The notes below the pieces were generated by a model that was given only the letters and a program-made list of their open reading frames with translations, had not been told where the DNA came from and made no database searches. The translations under genes were made by a program, and so were the position numbers. DNA of 64,000 nt from contig JAIBCG010000002.1 of the NCBI GenBank assembly GCA_019694295.1, positions 1 to 64,000 on the forward strand, given 5' to 3'. How positions within the stretch are numbered: position 1 is the first letter of the stretch; each line of letters begins with the position of its first letter. Below, one piece after another: positions 10,144 through 19,291 of this stretch. The stretch comes from Saprospiraceae bacterium. Lineage in GTDB: Bacteria; Bacteroidota; Bacteroidia; Chitinophagales; Saprospiraceae.

Positions 10144-11553
10144 ATGAGATTCGTAATGCAAAATGATAAAAAATCGATTATCAAGGTAATCGGAGTAGGT
10201 GGTGGAGGTAGCAATGCTGTTAACCACATGTTCAAAAAAGGCATCGAAGGAGTTGACTTCGCCGTCTGTAATACAGATAACCAAGCACTTGACCAGTCAC
10301 CAGTACCTGTAAAAATTCAGCTGGGACCTAGTCTTACGGATGGTCGAGGTGCCGGCTCCAAACCTAATGTCGGCAAACAAGCTTGTATTGAATCAAAGGC
10401 GGAAATTGAAAAATTTCTTGCAACTGGTACAAAAATGCTATTTGTCACTGCTGGTATGGGAGGAGGTACCGGCACGGGTGCAGCACCAGAAATTGCCAAG
10501 ATAGCCCAAGAAATGGATATTCTTACTGTCGGCATAGTGTCATTACCTTTTTCATTCGAAGGTAACAAAAGGATAACCCAGGGCAATGAAGGCCTTGAAG
10601 AGCTGAAGAAAAATGTAGATACGCTTGTTGTCATCTCTAATGATAAAATGCGTTCTATCTATGGTAATCTGAGCATGTCGGAAGCCTTTGGTAAGGCCGA
10701 TGATATCCTTACTGTTGCAGCAAAAGGTATAGCTGAAATAATCACAGTGGCGGGCTATATTAATGTTGACTTTGAAGATGTAAACACCGTCATGCGCAAT
10801 AGTGGTGTAGCCATAATGGGTACCGCCAGCGCCGAAGGTGATGACCGCGCTAAAAAGGCCGTTGATATGGCACTTACTTCACCATTACTCGAAGATGGTT
10901 GCATTCAAGGTGCAAAACACATCCTCCTAAACATTACCAGTGGCTCTAAAGAAGTGACTATGGACGAAATTACACAGATCACTGATTTCGTACAAACTGA
11001 AGCAGGCTCAGATGCCAATCTCATCTGGGGTAATTGTTTTGACGAATCTCTCGGTAATCAGATAGCTGTAACTATCATCGCTACAGGCTTTGACCATACA
11101 GACTCAGAAAAGAAACAGGATGACAAAACTGGAGTAATAGTTGTTCCTCTGGATGGTGATGATAATACACCAAGTATCTCATCAATCAGCTCTGAAGGCA
11201 ATAAAGGCCAACCTATTGATTTAGAGCCTACACGCCGATTTAATCCCAATCCGTATTACCCTGATGAAGTTTATGTAAGTGTAGGAAATAAAAACGCTCA
11301 GCAGTACGGAACAGATCAAAAACCAAAAAGTTTCATGTCTAAAGCTGATTACGACAGCATAACAGAATTAACTAATACAGGTTATGAGCGAGGTTTTAAA
11401 TTATACGAAGATGAACCGGCGTTTAAAAGAAAAAATGTGAACCTTGAAACGGTAAGTAGTCACACAGAAGAGTTTACATCTAATTATAGCATTAACGAAT
11501 CAGGAGAAGCGGTATTTGGCCCAAATAAATATCTCCACGGCAGACCTGATTAA
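10144..11553 (+). CDS. ftsZ: cell division GTPase FtsZ
   Basis: Tubulin-like GTPase that forms the Z ring. The tubulin signature GGGTGTGAAP is at about residues 106-115. Other GTP-binding motifs are GVGGGGSNAVNHM near the N-terminus and NTDNQAL. The GTPase core ends near residue 325. A variable linker follows, then the conserved C-terminal peptide that binds FtsA (EPAFKRKNVNL, near 424-434), and a further tail of about 35 residues ending in NKYLHGRPD, a layout seen in other Bacteroidota FtsZ. The start could be the ATG at 10144 or the one at 10156; the latter gives MQNDKKS. Confidence 0.98.
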   Translation: MRFVMQNDKKSIIKVIGVGGGGSNAVNHMFKKGIEGVDFAVCNTDNQALDQSPVPVKIQLGPSLTDGRGAGSKPNVGKQACIESKAEIEKFLATGTKMLFVTAGMGGGTGTGAAPEIAKIAQEMDILTVGIVSLPFSFEGNKRITQGNEGLEELKKNVDTLVVISNDKMRSIYGNLSMSEAFGKADDILTVAAKGIAEIITVAGYINVDFEDVNTVMRNSGVAIMGTASAEGDDRAKKAVDMALTSPLLEDGCIQGAKHILLNITSGSKEVTMDEITQITDFVQTEAGSDANLIWGNCFDESLGNQIAVTIIATGFDHTDSEKKQDDKTGVIVVPLDGDDNTPSISSISSEGNKGQPIDLEPTRRFNPNPYYPDEVYVSVGNKNAQQYGTDQKPKSFMSKADYDSITELTNTGYERGFKLYEDEPAFKRKNVNLETVSSHTEEFTSNYSINESGEAVFGPNKYLHGRPD

Positions 11554-11562
11554 TGTATATAT

Positions 11563-11597
11563 AAAAAGGTGGTTGAAATCATTCAACCACCTTTTTT
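11563..11597. terminator. bidirectional intrinsic terminator between ftsZ and the phosphorylase gene
   Basis: A perfect 10-bp stem (GGTGGTTGAA, 11568-11577, with TTCAACCACC, 11582-11591) encloses an ATCA loop. Five A residues precede it and six T residues follow, so it can terminate on both strands. It lies 14 bp after the ftsZ stop and 25 bp from the stop of the convergent gene at 11622, and probably ends both transcripts. Confidence 0.93.
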
Positions 11598-11621
11598 GTT
11601 GATCTTATACCTTGCCCAAGG

Positions 11622-12497
11622 TCACATTATAATTTTTTCCATAACAGCATCTATTAACTTTTCTATATCCTTTTGTGGATCTTGAGAAAATTTTCCGGTT
11701 TTCCTGTTAGCTATCAATACATTACAAGATAAGCATCTGTGCCCTAAAACAGACCCAAGCCCATAAATGCCGGCAGTCTCCATCTCAAAATTGGTAGTAC
11801 GTAGCTGACCGGTGCTGAAATTACTCAACGTATCAAGATAATCCGTATTCGGATTGTGGGCTCTGACTTTTCTCCCCTGAGGCGCATAAAATCCCGGACA
11901 CGTTACGGTTATTCCTTTGACAAATGTATCTGAAAACCGACTGACCAAAGTTTCATCGGCCATTGCTGTGTAAAAATTCATGGGTAGTTTTAACGCTCGG
12001 TCGCAGAATGACTTAAAACTGTCATGTAACGCCACCTCTTTTTTATTCATTTTGTAATCGTAATACAAAAGAAGTCCATCAAGTCCGATGCCAAATTCTG
12101 ATATGAGAAGCGTACCTGTGTCCAGGTCAGGCTGCATGCTTCCAGAGCTGCCAACGCGGATGATCTCCAGACTCTTTTGATTTTCCTTAACGGTGCGCGT
12201 TGCAAAATCAATATTGACCAGAGCATCCAGTTCATTCATAACAATATCGATATTGTCAGTACCAATACCTGTAGAAATAACCGAAATGAGCTTTCCGTTT
12301 AATTCTCCTGTATGTGTTACAAACTCCCGATTGCTCTTCTTGAGGTGAACTTTATTGAACATCCGGGTAATCTTTCCTACACGGTCCTGGTCACCAACCG
12401 TTATAACTGTATCCGCCAAATCATCCGGCACAAGATTTAAATGATAAATTGATCCGTCTTTGTTGATGATGAGGTCTGCTTCTGAGATCTTGTTCAT
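11622..12497 (-). CDS. nucleoside phosphorylase (PNP/UDP family)
   Basis: Phosphorolytic enzyme of nucleoside salvage, cytoplasmic. The N-terminal part has the phosphate-binding pattern VGDQDRVGKI. The middle has ISTGIGTDNIDIVMNEL and IIRVGSSGSMQ, which corresponds to the nucleoside phosphorylase GTSGS motif, and NFEMETAGIYGLG carries the Glu that binds the ribose. The Glu-Met-Glu arrangement and length (291) fit the uridine phosphorylase branch, but substrate cannot be fixed from the sequence. It is transcribed convergently to ftsZ, with the terminator between them. The start ATG at 12497 is the first in frame. Confidence 0.88.
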   Translation of the reverse strand: MNKISEADLIINKDGSIYHLNLVPDDLADTVITVGDQDRVGKITRMFNKVHLKKSNREFVTHTGELNGKLISVISTGIGTDNIDIVMNELDALVNIDFATRTVKENQKSLEIIRVGSSGSMQPDLDTGTLLISEFGIGLDGLLLYYDYKMNKKEVALHDSFKSFCDRALKLPMNFYTAMADETLVSRFSDTFVKGITVTCPGFYAPQGRKVRAHNPNTDYLDTLSNFSTGQLRTTNFEMETAGIYGLGSVLGHRCLSCNVLIANRKTGKFSQDPQKDIEKLIDAVMEKIIM

Positions 12498-12714
12498 GCT
12501 ACTTTCCTTTGATTAAAAATGTTAGTATGGCAGAATTTGATGATAATGCTTGCCTGTCCAAAATTAAGCATTTTGTGTCAAACAACAGACTTTTTTATCT
12601 TTTATTTTGAATATACCACATTGCACTGTAGTTGTATGGAATTTTGTTCTTTAATATGGCTTGGTATTTTTTTTGAATTTGAATTTATTCTTTAACTGCC
12701 GACACAACAGATGG

Positions 12715-13215
12715 TCATTTTGTACAATCAAGGATGATGGGCTCGGTCTCAATTATATTGCTCTTATGACCTGCTCTATCTTTCAAATAAATTTCATAAA
12801 CCACTGTGTCTGTCGGGAAAGTTTTAGACGGTGTACAAGGCGCCTGACCATCAGGGAAATAACAACATGTACTGAATAATACAAATTCGATTTCACCAGA
12901 AATGCCGTTTTTTGCTCCTGCTTCGGTTATAAAAGGAATCTTATATTTGCTGGATAAAAATCCGTCACGCTTATCCACCACAAACAAACTCAGCGAGTCG
13001 TTGCTACCTATATCACCATCACCATCTGTAAAGCTAAAGCTTACTCGAAGCGAATCGGCATTGATACTACTCTGCTTTAGTTGTTTTTTACTCATACCCA
13101 AATACTTGATGACCGGCTCTATCGGATAATCTGGTGGCTTTGTGCACCCGACAACAGACAAACAAAAAACAAGAAGTGTAAAAGCAAATAATTGGTACCA
13201 AGACATATATATCAA
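12715..13215 (-). CDS. putative lipoprotein, unknown function
   Basis: Predicted exported lipoprotein of up to 166 residues. A hydrophobic signal segment is followed by the lipobox VVGC, with the lipidated Cys near residue 24 and a KPPDYP linker after it. The mature part has a DGDGDIGSNDSL stretch, similar to acidic beta-sandwich lipoproteins found across Bacteroidota, and several Cys residues (CC, PC). It may start at the second Met (13206), which gives a more compact signal peptide. I do not recognise a named family. It lies 217 bp upstream of the phosphorylase gene on the same strand and is divergent from the acyl-protein synthetase gene. Confidence 0.75.
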   Translation of the reverse strand: MIYMSWYQLFAFTLLVFCLSVVGCTKPPDYPIEPVIKYLGMSKKQLKQSSINADSLRVSFSFTDGDGDIGSNDSLSLFVVDKRDGFLSSKYKIPFITEAGAKNGISGEIEFVLFSTCCYFPDGQAPCTPSKTFPTDTVVYEIYLKDRAGHKSNIIETEPIILDCTK

Positions 13216-13248
13216 ACGTTAAGATGCAGAAAATAGTCTGCTTCATAT

Positions 13249-13256
13249 TATTTTTG
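13249..13256 (+). promoter_or_regulatory. -7 promoter box for the LuxE-like gene
   Basis: TATTTTTG is an exact match to TAnnTTTG, 19 bp before the GTG start at 13276. No convincing -33 TTTG is seen. Confidence 0.45.
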
Positions 13257-13275
13257 TAAAATTAATAAAAACTCT

Positions 13276-14250
13276 GTGAATTCTTTTTCTTCTTCACCTA
13301 CAGATTTCGACAAGAAGGCATTAACATTATTCAGGAAACAGGCAACGGAGAATGATTTTTACCGCAGATTTCTCGAAATATTGAAAGTACAACCACAAAA
13401 TATTGACCAAGTTAGTAATATTCCCTTTCTGCCTGTACAGTTATTCAAACACAATGAAATAAAAACAGGTGACTGGCTTGAGCAAAATGTCTTTTTGTCA
13501 AGTGGTACTACTTTGCATACACGCAGCCGTCATTTTGTAAAGGATGAGCAAAAGTATCTCCGGAATGCAGCAACAGGTTTTAAAGAGGTATTCGGAAATC
13601 CGAGCGAATGGAATATTATTGCCTGTCTGCCCGGATATTCCGATAATCCTTCATCATCTCTCATCAGTATGGTTCATTATTTGATAGGCCTGAGCGGCAA
13701 TATTCAGAGTGGTTTCATACCATTTGAACACGAAACGATAAAACATAAGCTGAAAGAATGCATAAAAAGCTCTAAAAAGACAATGCTCATCGGTGTTGCT
13801 TTTGCCTTGGCCGATTTCGCACTTTGTAATAAGGTAGAATATGCTGATTTGTACATCTTAGAAACAGGCGGAATGAAAGGAAGAGGAGAGGACTTTACAA
13901 GAAAAGCATTACACACATTGTTGTCAGACAGTTTTGGTACTGCACATATATTTTCAGAATATGGCATGACAGAATTGTTCTCACAAGCATATACAATGGC
14001 AGGTACCGACAGATTTAAATGTATGCCGTCTATGAAGATACTGGTAAAAGACATCAACGACCCAATGGAAATAAAGCGCAACGGCAGGTATGGTGCGATC
14101 CACATCATCGACCTTGCCAATGAAGATACCTGTGCATTTATCGCTACCCAAGATCTTGGTTTGCTGCACGATGACGATAGCTTTGAAGTCATAGGAAGGA
14201 TTGATTCGGCAGATCTTCGAGGCTGCAATTTGTTGTATATTGCGCCATAA
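13276..14250 (+). CDS. LuxE-like acyl-protein synthetase domain protein
   Basis: Protein of 324 residues resembling the acyl-protein synthetase (LuxE) family, which belongs to the adenylate-forming enzymes and activates or transfers acyl groups. Supporting segments are FLSSGTT near residues 74-80, which fits the phosphate-binding Ser/Thr/Gly loop, LETGGMKGRGE near 195, and FSEYGMTEL near 223, which fits the adenylate-binding motif. A GTG start is used; no upstream in-frame ATG is available before a stop. The substrate is unknown. The next gene, a membrane sulfatase, follows after 55 bp on the same strand and may be cotranscribed, though a CATCTTTG box at 14275 could give it its own promoter. 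Confidence 0.72.
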   Translation: MNSFSSSPTDFDKKALTLFRKQATENDFYRRFLEILKVQPQNIDQVSNIPFLPVQLFKHNEIKTGDWLEQNVFLSSGTTLHTRSRHFVKDEQKYLRNAATGFKEVFGNPSEWNIIACLPGYSDNPSSSLISMVHYLIGLSGNIQSGFIPFEHETIKHKLKECIKSSKKTMLIGVAFALADFALCNKVEYADLYILETGGMKGRGEDFTRKALHTLLSDSFGTAHIFSEYGMTELFSQAYTMAGTDRFKCMPSMKILVKDINDPMEIKRNGRYGAIHIIDLANEDTCAFIATQDLGLLHDDDSFEVIGRIDSADLRGCNLLYIAP

Positions 14251-14305
14251 TTCAAAAATTCCCTGCCAATAACACATCTTTGTATGTTGATATCAACTTC
14301 TGTGC

Positions 14306-16201
14306 ATGAAAAATGAAACTTTCTACCTCAGACAATTGCTTTACCGGTTAGGCATCATTTTTTTGCTATTGACGCTCATCCGGTTGCTTTTTCTTTGGGC
14401 CAATTTTTCAACTTTTTCAGTATTTCCGACTAATAAATTGTTACTTTCATTTTTGGTTGGCCTTAGGTTTGATATTTCTTCATTGCTCTATACCAATGCA
14501 TTGTTTGCCCTACTCGCCATTTTGCCGTTTGGCTTCAGGTCAAATAAAAATTATCAACATTTGCTCTTTATAGTGTTTCTTGGGTTGAATGCTGTGATGC
14601 TGGCACTTGAGATACCGGATATCGCTTACTTCAAATATGCGCAAAGACGAAGCGGAGTGGGTGAGTTTAACCTGGCAGGTGATTTTGTTCGGCTTATTCC
14701 AGCGTTTATTAAATCTTACTGGTACCTATGGATTTTATTTGGCTTGCTGGTTTATGGGCTTTCGCGGATATACAAAAAGTGGTATTTCAATGTTGTGGTG
14801 CCACCAACCAGATGGTACTGGCAATGGATCATTTTTATACTTACTATGGGGGCAGTCGTCATTGGTATGCGCGGAGGGCTTCAGCTACGCCCAATGACAC
14901 CGGTGAGTGCAGGTGTTGTTCTCAAAGACGCTCGGCTTATTCCACTTGCTACCAACACAACACTCAACTTCATATTTTCATTTCAACAAAAAGCACTTAC
15001 AGAGCTCCAATATTTCCCGGTAAATGAGCTGGATGCACGGTTTGCACTGAAAAGGAATGTGGCTGCCACGGCACCCTTTCAACCTGTGAATGTGGTACTC
15101 ATCATACTCGAAAGTTTTGGAACAGAATACATTTCTCGACAATCCGACGGCAAGATCTATGCACCTTTCTTTGATAGCCTGGCTACACAGGGCATAAGCT
15201 TTGGTCAAAGCTATGCCAATGCCCAAAGGTCAGCCCAAGGAATAGTCTCTGTTACATCCGGTATTCCGGCCTTGATGGAAGAGCCATTTCATTTTTCGCC
15301 ATACCAGAGCAACCAGATAGAAAGCATAGCTTCTGCACTTAAACAGAAAGGATACTACTCAGCATTCTTTCATGGCAGCAATCCGGGTTCGATGGATTTT
15401 GAGCGTTTTGCTGCCATTAGCGGATATGATGATTTTTTTGACAGAAGAGATTACAGCAATGATCGCGATTATGACGGTAGTTGGGGAATTTGGGATATTC
15501 CGTTTTTTCAATGGACGGTAAGCCAAATGAATTCATTCAAGAAGCCATTCTTCTGTACCTTGTTTTCACTTAATCCACACAATCCTTTTAAAGCCGAAAA
15601 ATGGTTCGAAGACAAATATCCCGGTGAGAATCCTACCTTGCGATGTGTGCGTTACACGGACGAAGCACTAAGACAATTTTTCAAAACAGCTTCCGGATAT
15701 GATTGGTACCAAAACACACTTTTCGTATTGTGTGCAGACCATACAGGTGTGCCTTTCGGTGAAAAGTACACCACCCGCGAAGCCATTTTCCGGATACCGA
15801 TCGTATTTTATTCGCCCAATACCAGTATCATATCCAAGGCACAAATCGGTGTGAAGCCTAATGAGGCGCTCATGTCGCAGATTGATATTTTGCCGTCAAT
15901 ACTCGATTTATTGCATTACGACCATGATTTTCATTGCTTTGGTGAAAGTATTTTCAGACATGACAAAAAGAAATACACGTATCAATACAGCAATGGTGTT
16001 TTTCAGATATTGGATGGTGAGTATATTCTGTTATTTGACGGTTCGAATGTTGCAGGATTGTATAATTATAAGCAAGACCCAATGATGAGAAATGACATTT
16101 CAAGTAAAGAAACGGAATTGACGAAGCAAATGTCTGATCAATTAAAAACAGTCCTGCAGCGATACAATAGGGCAATGATCAGAAACGAGCTGAACAGATA
16201 G
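14306..16201 (+). CDS. LTA synthase-like membrane sulfatase / phosphoglycerol transferase
   Basis: Membrane-anchored alkaline-phosphatase-fold enzyme of 631 residues. About five hydrophobic segments fill the first 220 residues, and a periplasmic sulfatase domain begins near residue 262 with NVVLIILESFGTEY, whose Glu is an expected metal ligand. NAQRSAQG near 308 should contain the Ser or Thr nucleophile. CADHTGVPFG near 477 supplies the metal-binding Asp-His. Homologues transfer phosphoglycerol or phosphoethanolamine to envelope lipids or glycans, but the substrate here is unknown, and a Gram-negative member would not be expected to make lipoteichoic acid. It is followed by a 436-bp gene-free region. 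Confidence 0.85.
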   Translation: MKNETFYLRQLLYRLGIIFLLLTLIRLLFLWANFSTFSVFPTNKLLLSFLVGLRFDISSLLYTNALFALLAILPFGFRSNKNYQHLLFIVFLGLNAVMLALEIPDIAYFKYAQRRSGVGEFNLAGDFVRLIPAFIKSYWYLWILFGLLVYGLSRIYKKWYFNVVVPPTRWYWQWIIFILTMGAVVIGMRGGLQLRPMTPVSAGVVLKDARLIPLATNTTLNFIFSFQQKALTELQYFPVNELDARFALKRNVAATAPFQPVNVVLIILESFGTEYISRQSDGKIYAPFFDSLATQGISFGQSYANAQRSAQGIVSVTSGIPALMEEPFHFSPYQSNQIESIASALKQKGYYSAFFHGSNPGSMDFERFAAISGYDDFFDRRDYSNDRDYDGSWGIWDIPFFQWTVSQMNSFKKPFFCTLFSLNPHNPFKAEKWFEDKYPGENPTLRCVRYTDEALRQFFKTASGYDWYQNTLFVLCADHTGVPFGEKYTTREAIFRIPIVFYSPNTSIISKAQIGVKPNEALMSQIDILPSILDLLHYDHDFHCFGESIFRHDKKKYTYQYSNGVFQILDGEYILLFDGSNVAGLYNYKQDPMMRNDISSKETELTKQMSDQLKTVLQRYNRAMIRNELNR

Positions 16202-16212
16202 GCTCAGTTTAC

Positions 16213-16245
16213 TTTGTACGCAACAATAATAATGCATTATATTTG
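16213..16245 (+). promoter_or_regulatory. Bacteroidota promoter driving the 16.25-16.55 kb intergenic transcript
   Basis: TTTG at 16213-16216 (-33) and TATATTTG at 16238-16245 (-7) are both exact and 21 bp apart, the spacing expected for the major Bacteroidota sigma factor. It is one of the best promoter matches in the window, and no protein of normal size follows it. Confidence 0.6.
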
Positions 16246-16251
16246 TTTACC

Positions 16252-16554
16252 ATTCAAGACATATTACAAGAATAAAAATGTTACTGAAAAAATACATTTT
16301 TATAAAATTGGCTTGATTTTGGTAATATGAAATTTGTCTTAGAGTTACATTTCAAAATCCGTTGGCAGAAGCCGACCTGTAAGAAGGATTGTTATTGCAG
16401 GTATGTGAAACAAATTTCCCGACATTCCATTCCGATTAACATGTTTTGACACATAATGATGGCCAAAACATAACCATGAAACATAATGTCCATCCCAGCT
16501 GAATCAAAATTACGACCGATACATCTTGCCCTGTGAAAATAGGGCATTTTTTTT
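16252..16554 (+). ncRNA. candidate structured non-coding RNA (possible 40-residue ORF inside)
   Basis: This stretch holds no normal gene but is bounded by a good promoter and an intrinsic terminator. Three hairpins are visible: GTTGGC/GCCGAC with an AGAA loop (16361-16376); ACCTGTAA/TTGCAGGT, one G-U pair (16375-16402), sharing two bases with the first, so the two may alternate; and ATGTTTTG/CAAAACAT (16441-16471). A small ORF (16327-16449, 40 residues, basic, four Cys) overlaps the first two hairpins, so a small protein is an alternative. I could not match it to 6S, tmRNA or SRP RNA. It could also be a long 3' UTR of the sulfatase gene. Confidence 0.42.
16527..16554 (+). terminator. intrinsic terminator
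   Basis: TGCCCT (16527-16532) pairs with AGGGCA (16541-16546) around an 8-nt loop and is followed directly by eight T residues. It is 325 bp after the sulfatase stop, so it more likely ends an intergenic transcript than the sulfatase mRNA alone. Confidence 0.8.
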
Positions 16555-16583
16555 GCATTTTTCTATAAAATGTTGCATCTTTG
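16552..16583 (+). promoter_or_regulatory. promoter for the dockerin/T9SS protein gene
   Basis: TTTG at 16552-16555 lies 20 bp before CATCTTTG (16576-16583), a one-mismatch -7 box. Transcription would start near 16590, leaving a leader of about 48 nt before the ATG at 16638. It begins inside the T-run of the upstream terminator. Confidence 0.5.
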
Positions 16584-16637
16584 CACGATACTAAAAACCG
16601 TTGGCAAGAATTGATTTTTTTACACATTTAGAGCTAC

Positions 16638-19259
16638 ATGCATAAAGGTTTACTTACTGTATTTTTTGTGTTGTTTTCTGTATTTTTTTTAATTGCTCAG
16701 TCAACAAACCAACAAAATAATTTGTCCTTGGTGTTGGACAATATTCCGCCAGTAGCGGTGTGTAAGAGTCATGTCCAGATTAGCCTTACAGACAATCCGA
16801 CCAAGGTTTTCCCGGTTTCTTTCGATGACGGAAGCTACGATGAAGAATGTCTCGCTCAGTTGCTTGTCAAACGGATGAATGAGCCTGAGTCAGCTTTCAA
16901 ACCATTTATGTATTTTACTTGTGACGACATCGCTAACAGCCCGGTAAAAGTTGTGTTGCGAGCCGTGGATTGCGAAGGTAATGTGAATGACTGCTGGTCT
17001 GAGGCTGATGTGGAAGATAAAACAAAGCCGGTAGTAGTTTGCCCGGCCGACCTTACTATCTTCTGCACACAAGACCCAAATCAATATTTTACACAGCCTA
17101 CAGCAATAGACAATTGTGGGACATTGACATTTACCAGTAATGTCATCGATAACAGAGACCAGTGTCAAAATGGTTATGTTTCAAAAATATGGACAGTAAA
17201 AGACAATGCCAAGAATCAGGGTACTTGTACGCATCGCGTATATTCAAAACACGTTTCTGATTATACTGTGACGTTCCCGAGTGACGTCACCATCAATAAA
17301 TGTGTATCGCCTGATGATCTCACCAAAACAGGAGAACCAATATTTAAAGATAAACAGTGCGATCTACTTGCAGTAGGCCATACGGATCATGACTTGCCGG
17401 TGACAGACGGCAATGGTTGCTTCGTAAGGATTAGAAAATGGCAGATTATTAACTGGTGTACATACGACCCGAATAAAGCCACACATACGCCACTGGGTAT
17501 TCCGATAGGTAATAAAAAATACAAAGATGATGACGGATTCTTCGAATATACCCAATATATAAAAGTATTCGAAACCGCCGACCCTGTCCTTACCTGCAAA
17601 GATACTACGATATGTTTCCAAAATGATTGCGAAGTGAGCTTTGACATTCCTAAGCCCGCTGTTGTTGATTGTAGCCAGAATATTTATTATAGCCTTTCCG
17701 GTGATTTGGGTAGTAAATATTCAGTATCCGGCGTGAAATCAGGAGTATATCAGATTCAACACAATGTATCTGACGGCTGCGGCAACCATAGTTTTTGCAA
17801 TGTTAACATTACAGTAAAGGACTGCAAAAAGCCAACACCGGTGGTACATCAAAAACTTGCCACTACATTGATGGTTCAAAACGGTTTGGTCGAAGTGTGG
17901 GCTTCAGATTTTGAAACCAGTAGCTATGACAACTGCACAAAATCAGAGAATCTGAAATTCTCATTTAGTCCGGACAAAAACGATATTTCGAAAATTTTCA
18001 ATTGCGACAGTCTCGGTCTTCGCACAGTAAAAATCTGGGTAACAGACGAAGCAGGCAATCAGGATTATGCTATTGCCACCATCGATATTCAGGATAATAT
18101 GAATGCTTGCGATACTAGTGGCACAATCATTCAGGTGTCCGGCTCAGTTAAAAAACCTGATGGGAGCCCCATGGTCGATGTACATATCAAAAATCCATAC
18201 GTAGAAGTTATAACCGACTCAGTTGGATATTTTGCTACACCATTGCTCAATATGCATTTACCTTATACGATGGAATGTATAAAACAGGAAGACCCTAAAG
18301 CAGGTTTATCTGTCTTGGATGCAATATTGCTCCGTGACCACATATTAGGATATAAAAAACTTAGCAATCCGTACCAGTACCTGGCAGGCGATGTCGATAA
18401 GTCAAAAGGGATCAATACTTACGACCTGTTTTTATTAAAGCAAATGATACTAGGGCACCTTGAAGAATGGCCAAAGAATCAAACTTTTAACTACATAAGT
18501 AAAAAGAAAACTTTTGATAAGCCTGAAGAAATATGGAATGATGCAACTACAGGACTGTTGCTTGATTCACTTGCGACCGATTCACTCGTGTTTGATCTGG
18601 TAGCCATTAAAACAGGAGATCTCAGTGATGCAGACCAACTTATTGGTAGTGATAATATTTCTACAAGGGCAAGTACAACCATTAGTTTTGTAAGTGGCAA
18701 TAAAATTAATTATACCGGAGATGGCCCGGCAAAGGGCATCCAGTTTGCTGTGAATATCAAGGCATTGTCCACCGAAATATATGCAGAGCAAGGAACCATT
18801 TCAATAACTGATGTTGACAATGGAATGTTTGAAGTGAAATACATTACAGACGAAGTGGTTATACCAGGCCAGACTCTATTATCATGGCATAATACGGATA
18901 AAAATTTCTTGCCGGTATTGACCAATAGCCTTCAACCAATGTCAGTAGCCGAAAACAACGAACTCCAACAGCTTGACTTGAAACACCCTAAGGTAAATTT
19001 TCCACTTGAGGAAGGTATATTTGTGTATCCGAATCCGGCAAAAAATGCTGTCCGTGTAAAGATTACCTCAGCTGGAGCACAGATGGCTACCATCGAAGTA
19101 ATTGATCTTGAAGGCAAAGTTATAGATCACTTTGACAAGAATCTGATTGAAGGCGTCAATTTATATGCATTGCCCATTAATACAGGTACAGGCATTTTCA
19201 TCATTAAAGTAGAGACCCAACGCAATATCTTTCAGGAGAAAATCAGCATCATAGAGTAA
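16638..19259 (+). CDS. secreted T9SS protein with HYR-like domains and a dockerin-like module
   Basis: Secreted surface protein of 873 residues. A signal peptide covers about residues 1-21 (ending FFLIAQS). Several Cys-rich beta-sandwich repeats follow that resemble HYR domains, with recurring phrases such as DNIPPVAVCK, DKTKPVVVCP and TADPVLTCKD. Near residue 510 there is a short carboxypeptidase-regulatory-like segment (VSGSVKKPDGSPM). At about 550-610 two dockerin-type EF-like repeats are visible (SVLDAILLRDHILG and DVDKSKGINTYDLFLLKQMI). The end carries the T9SS type A sorting domain (VYPNPAKNAVRVKI) from about residue 797. It should be exported by Sec, moved by T9SS and anchored or released. 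Ligand unknown. Confidence 0.88.
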   Translation: MHKGLLTVFFVLFSVFFLIAQSTNQQNNLSLVLDNIPPVAVCKSHVQISLTDNPTKVFPVSFDDGSYDEECLAQLLVKRMNEPESAFKPFMYFTCDDIANSPVKVVLRAVDCEGNVNDCWSEADVEDKTKPVVVCPADLTIFCTQDPNQYFTQPTAIDNCGTLTFTSNVIDNRDQCQNGYVSKIWTVKDNAKNQGTCTHRVYSKHVSDYTVTFPSDVTINKCVSPDDLTKTGEPIFKDKQCDLLAVGHTDHDLPVTDGNGCFVRIRKWQIINWCTYDPNKATHTPLGIPIGNKKYKDDDGFFEYTQYIKVFETADPVLTCKDTTICFQNDCEVSFDIPKPAVVDCSQNIYYSLSGDLGSKYSVSGVKSGVYQIQHNVSDGCGNHSFCNVNITVKDCKKPTPVVHQKLATTLMVQNGLVEVWASDFETSSYDNCTKSENLKFSFSPDKNDISKIFNCDSLGLRTVKIWVTDEAGNQDYAIATIDIQDNMNACDTSGTIIQVSGSVKKPDGSPMVDVHIKNPYVEVITDSVGYFATPLLNMHLPYTMECIKQEDPKAGLSVLDAILLRDHILGYKKLSNPYQYLAGDVDKSKGINTYDLFLLKQMILGHLEEWPKNQTFNYISKKKTFDKPEEIWNDATTGLLLDSLATDSLVFDLVAIKTGDLSDADQLIGSDNISTRASTTISFVSGNKINYTGDGPAKGIQFAVNIKALSTEIYAEQGTISITDVDNGMFEVKYITDEVVIPGQTLLSWHNTDKNFLPVLTNSLQPMSVAENNELQQLDLKHPKVNFPLEEGIFVYPNPAKNAVRVKITSAGAQMATIEVIDLEGKVIDHFDKNLIEGVNLYALPINTGTGIFIIKVETQRNIFQEKISIIE

Positions 19260-19291
19260 CAGCCTAATTGCTTTTAGACTTATCTTCGTGA

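Noticed and set aside
12541-12571. AATGCTT/AAGCATT hairpin upstream of the phosphorylase gene as a terminator
   Set aside because: The stem is only 7 bp with a 14-nt loop, and no T-run follows on the strand being transcribed.
12661-12879. 72-residue plus-strand ORF overlapping the lipoprotein gene
   Set aside because: It has a low-complexity Phe-rich start and no domain, and it is a shadow of the minus-strand lipoprotein, which has a clear lipobox.
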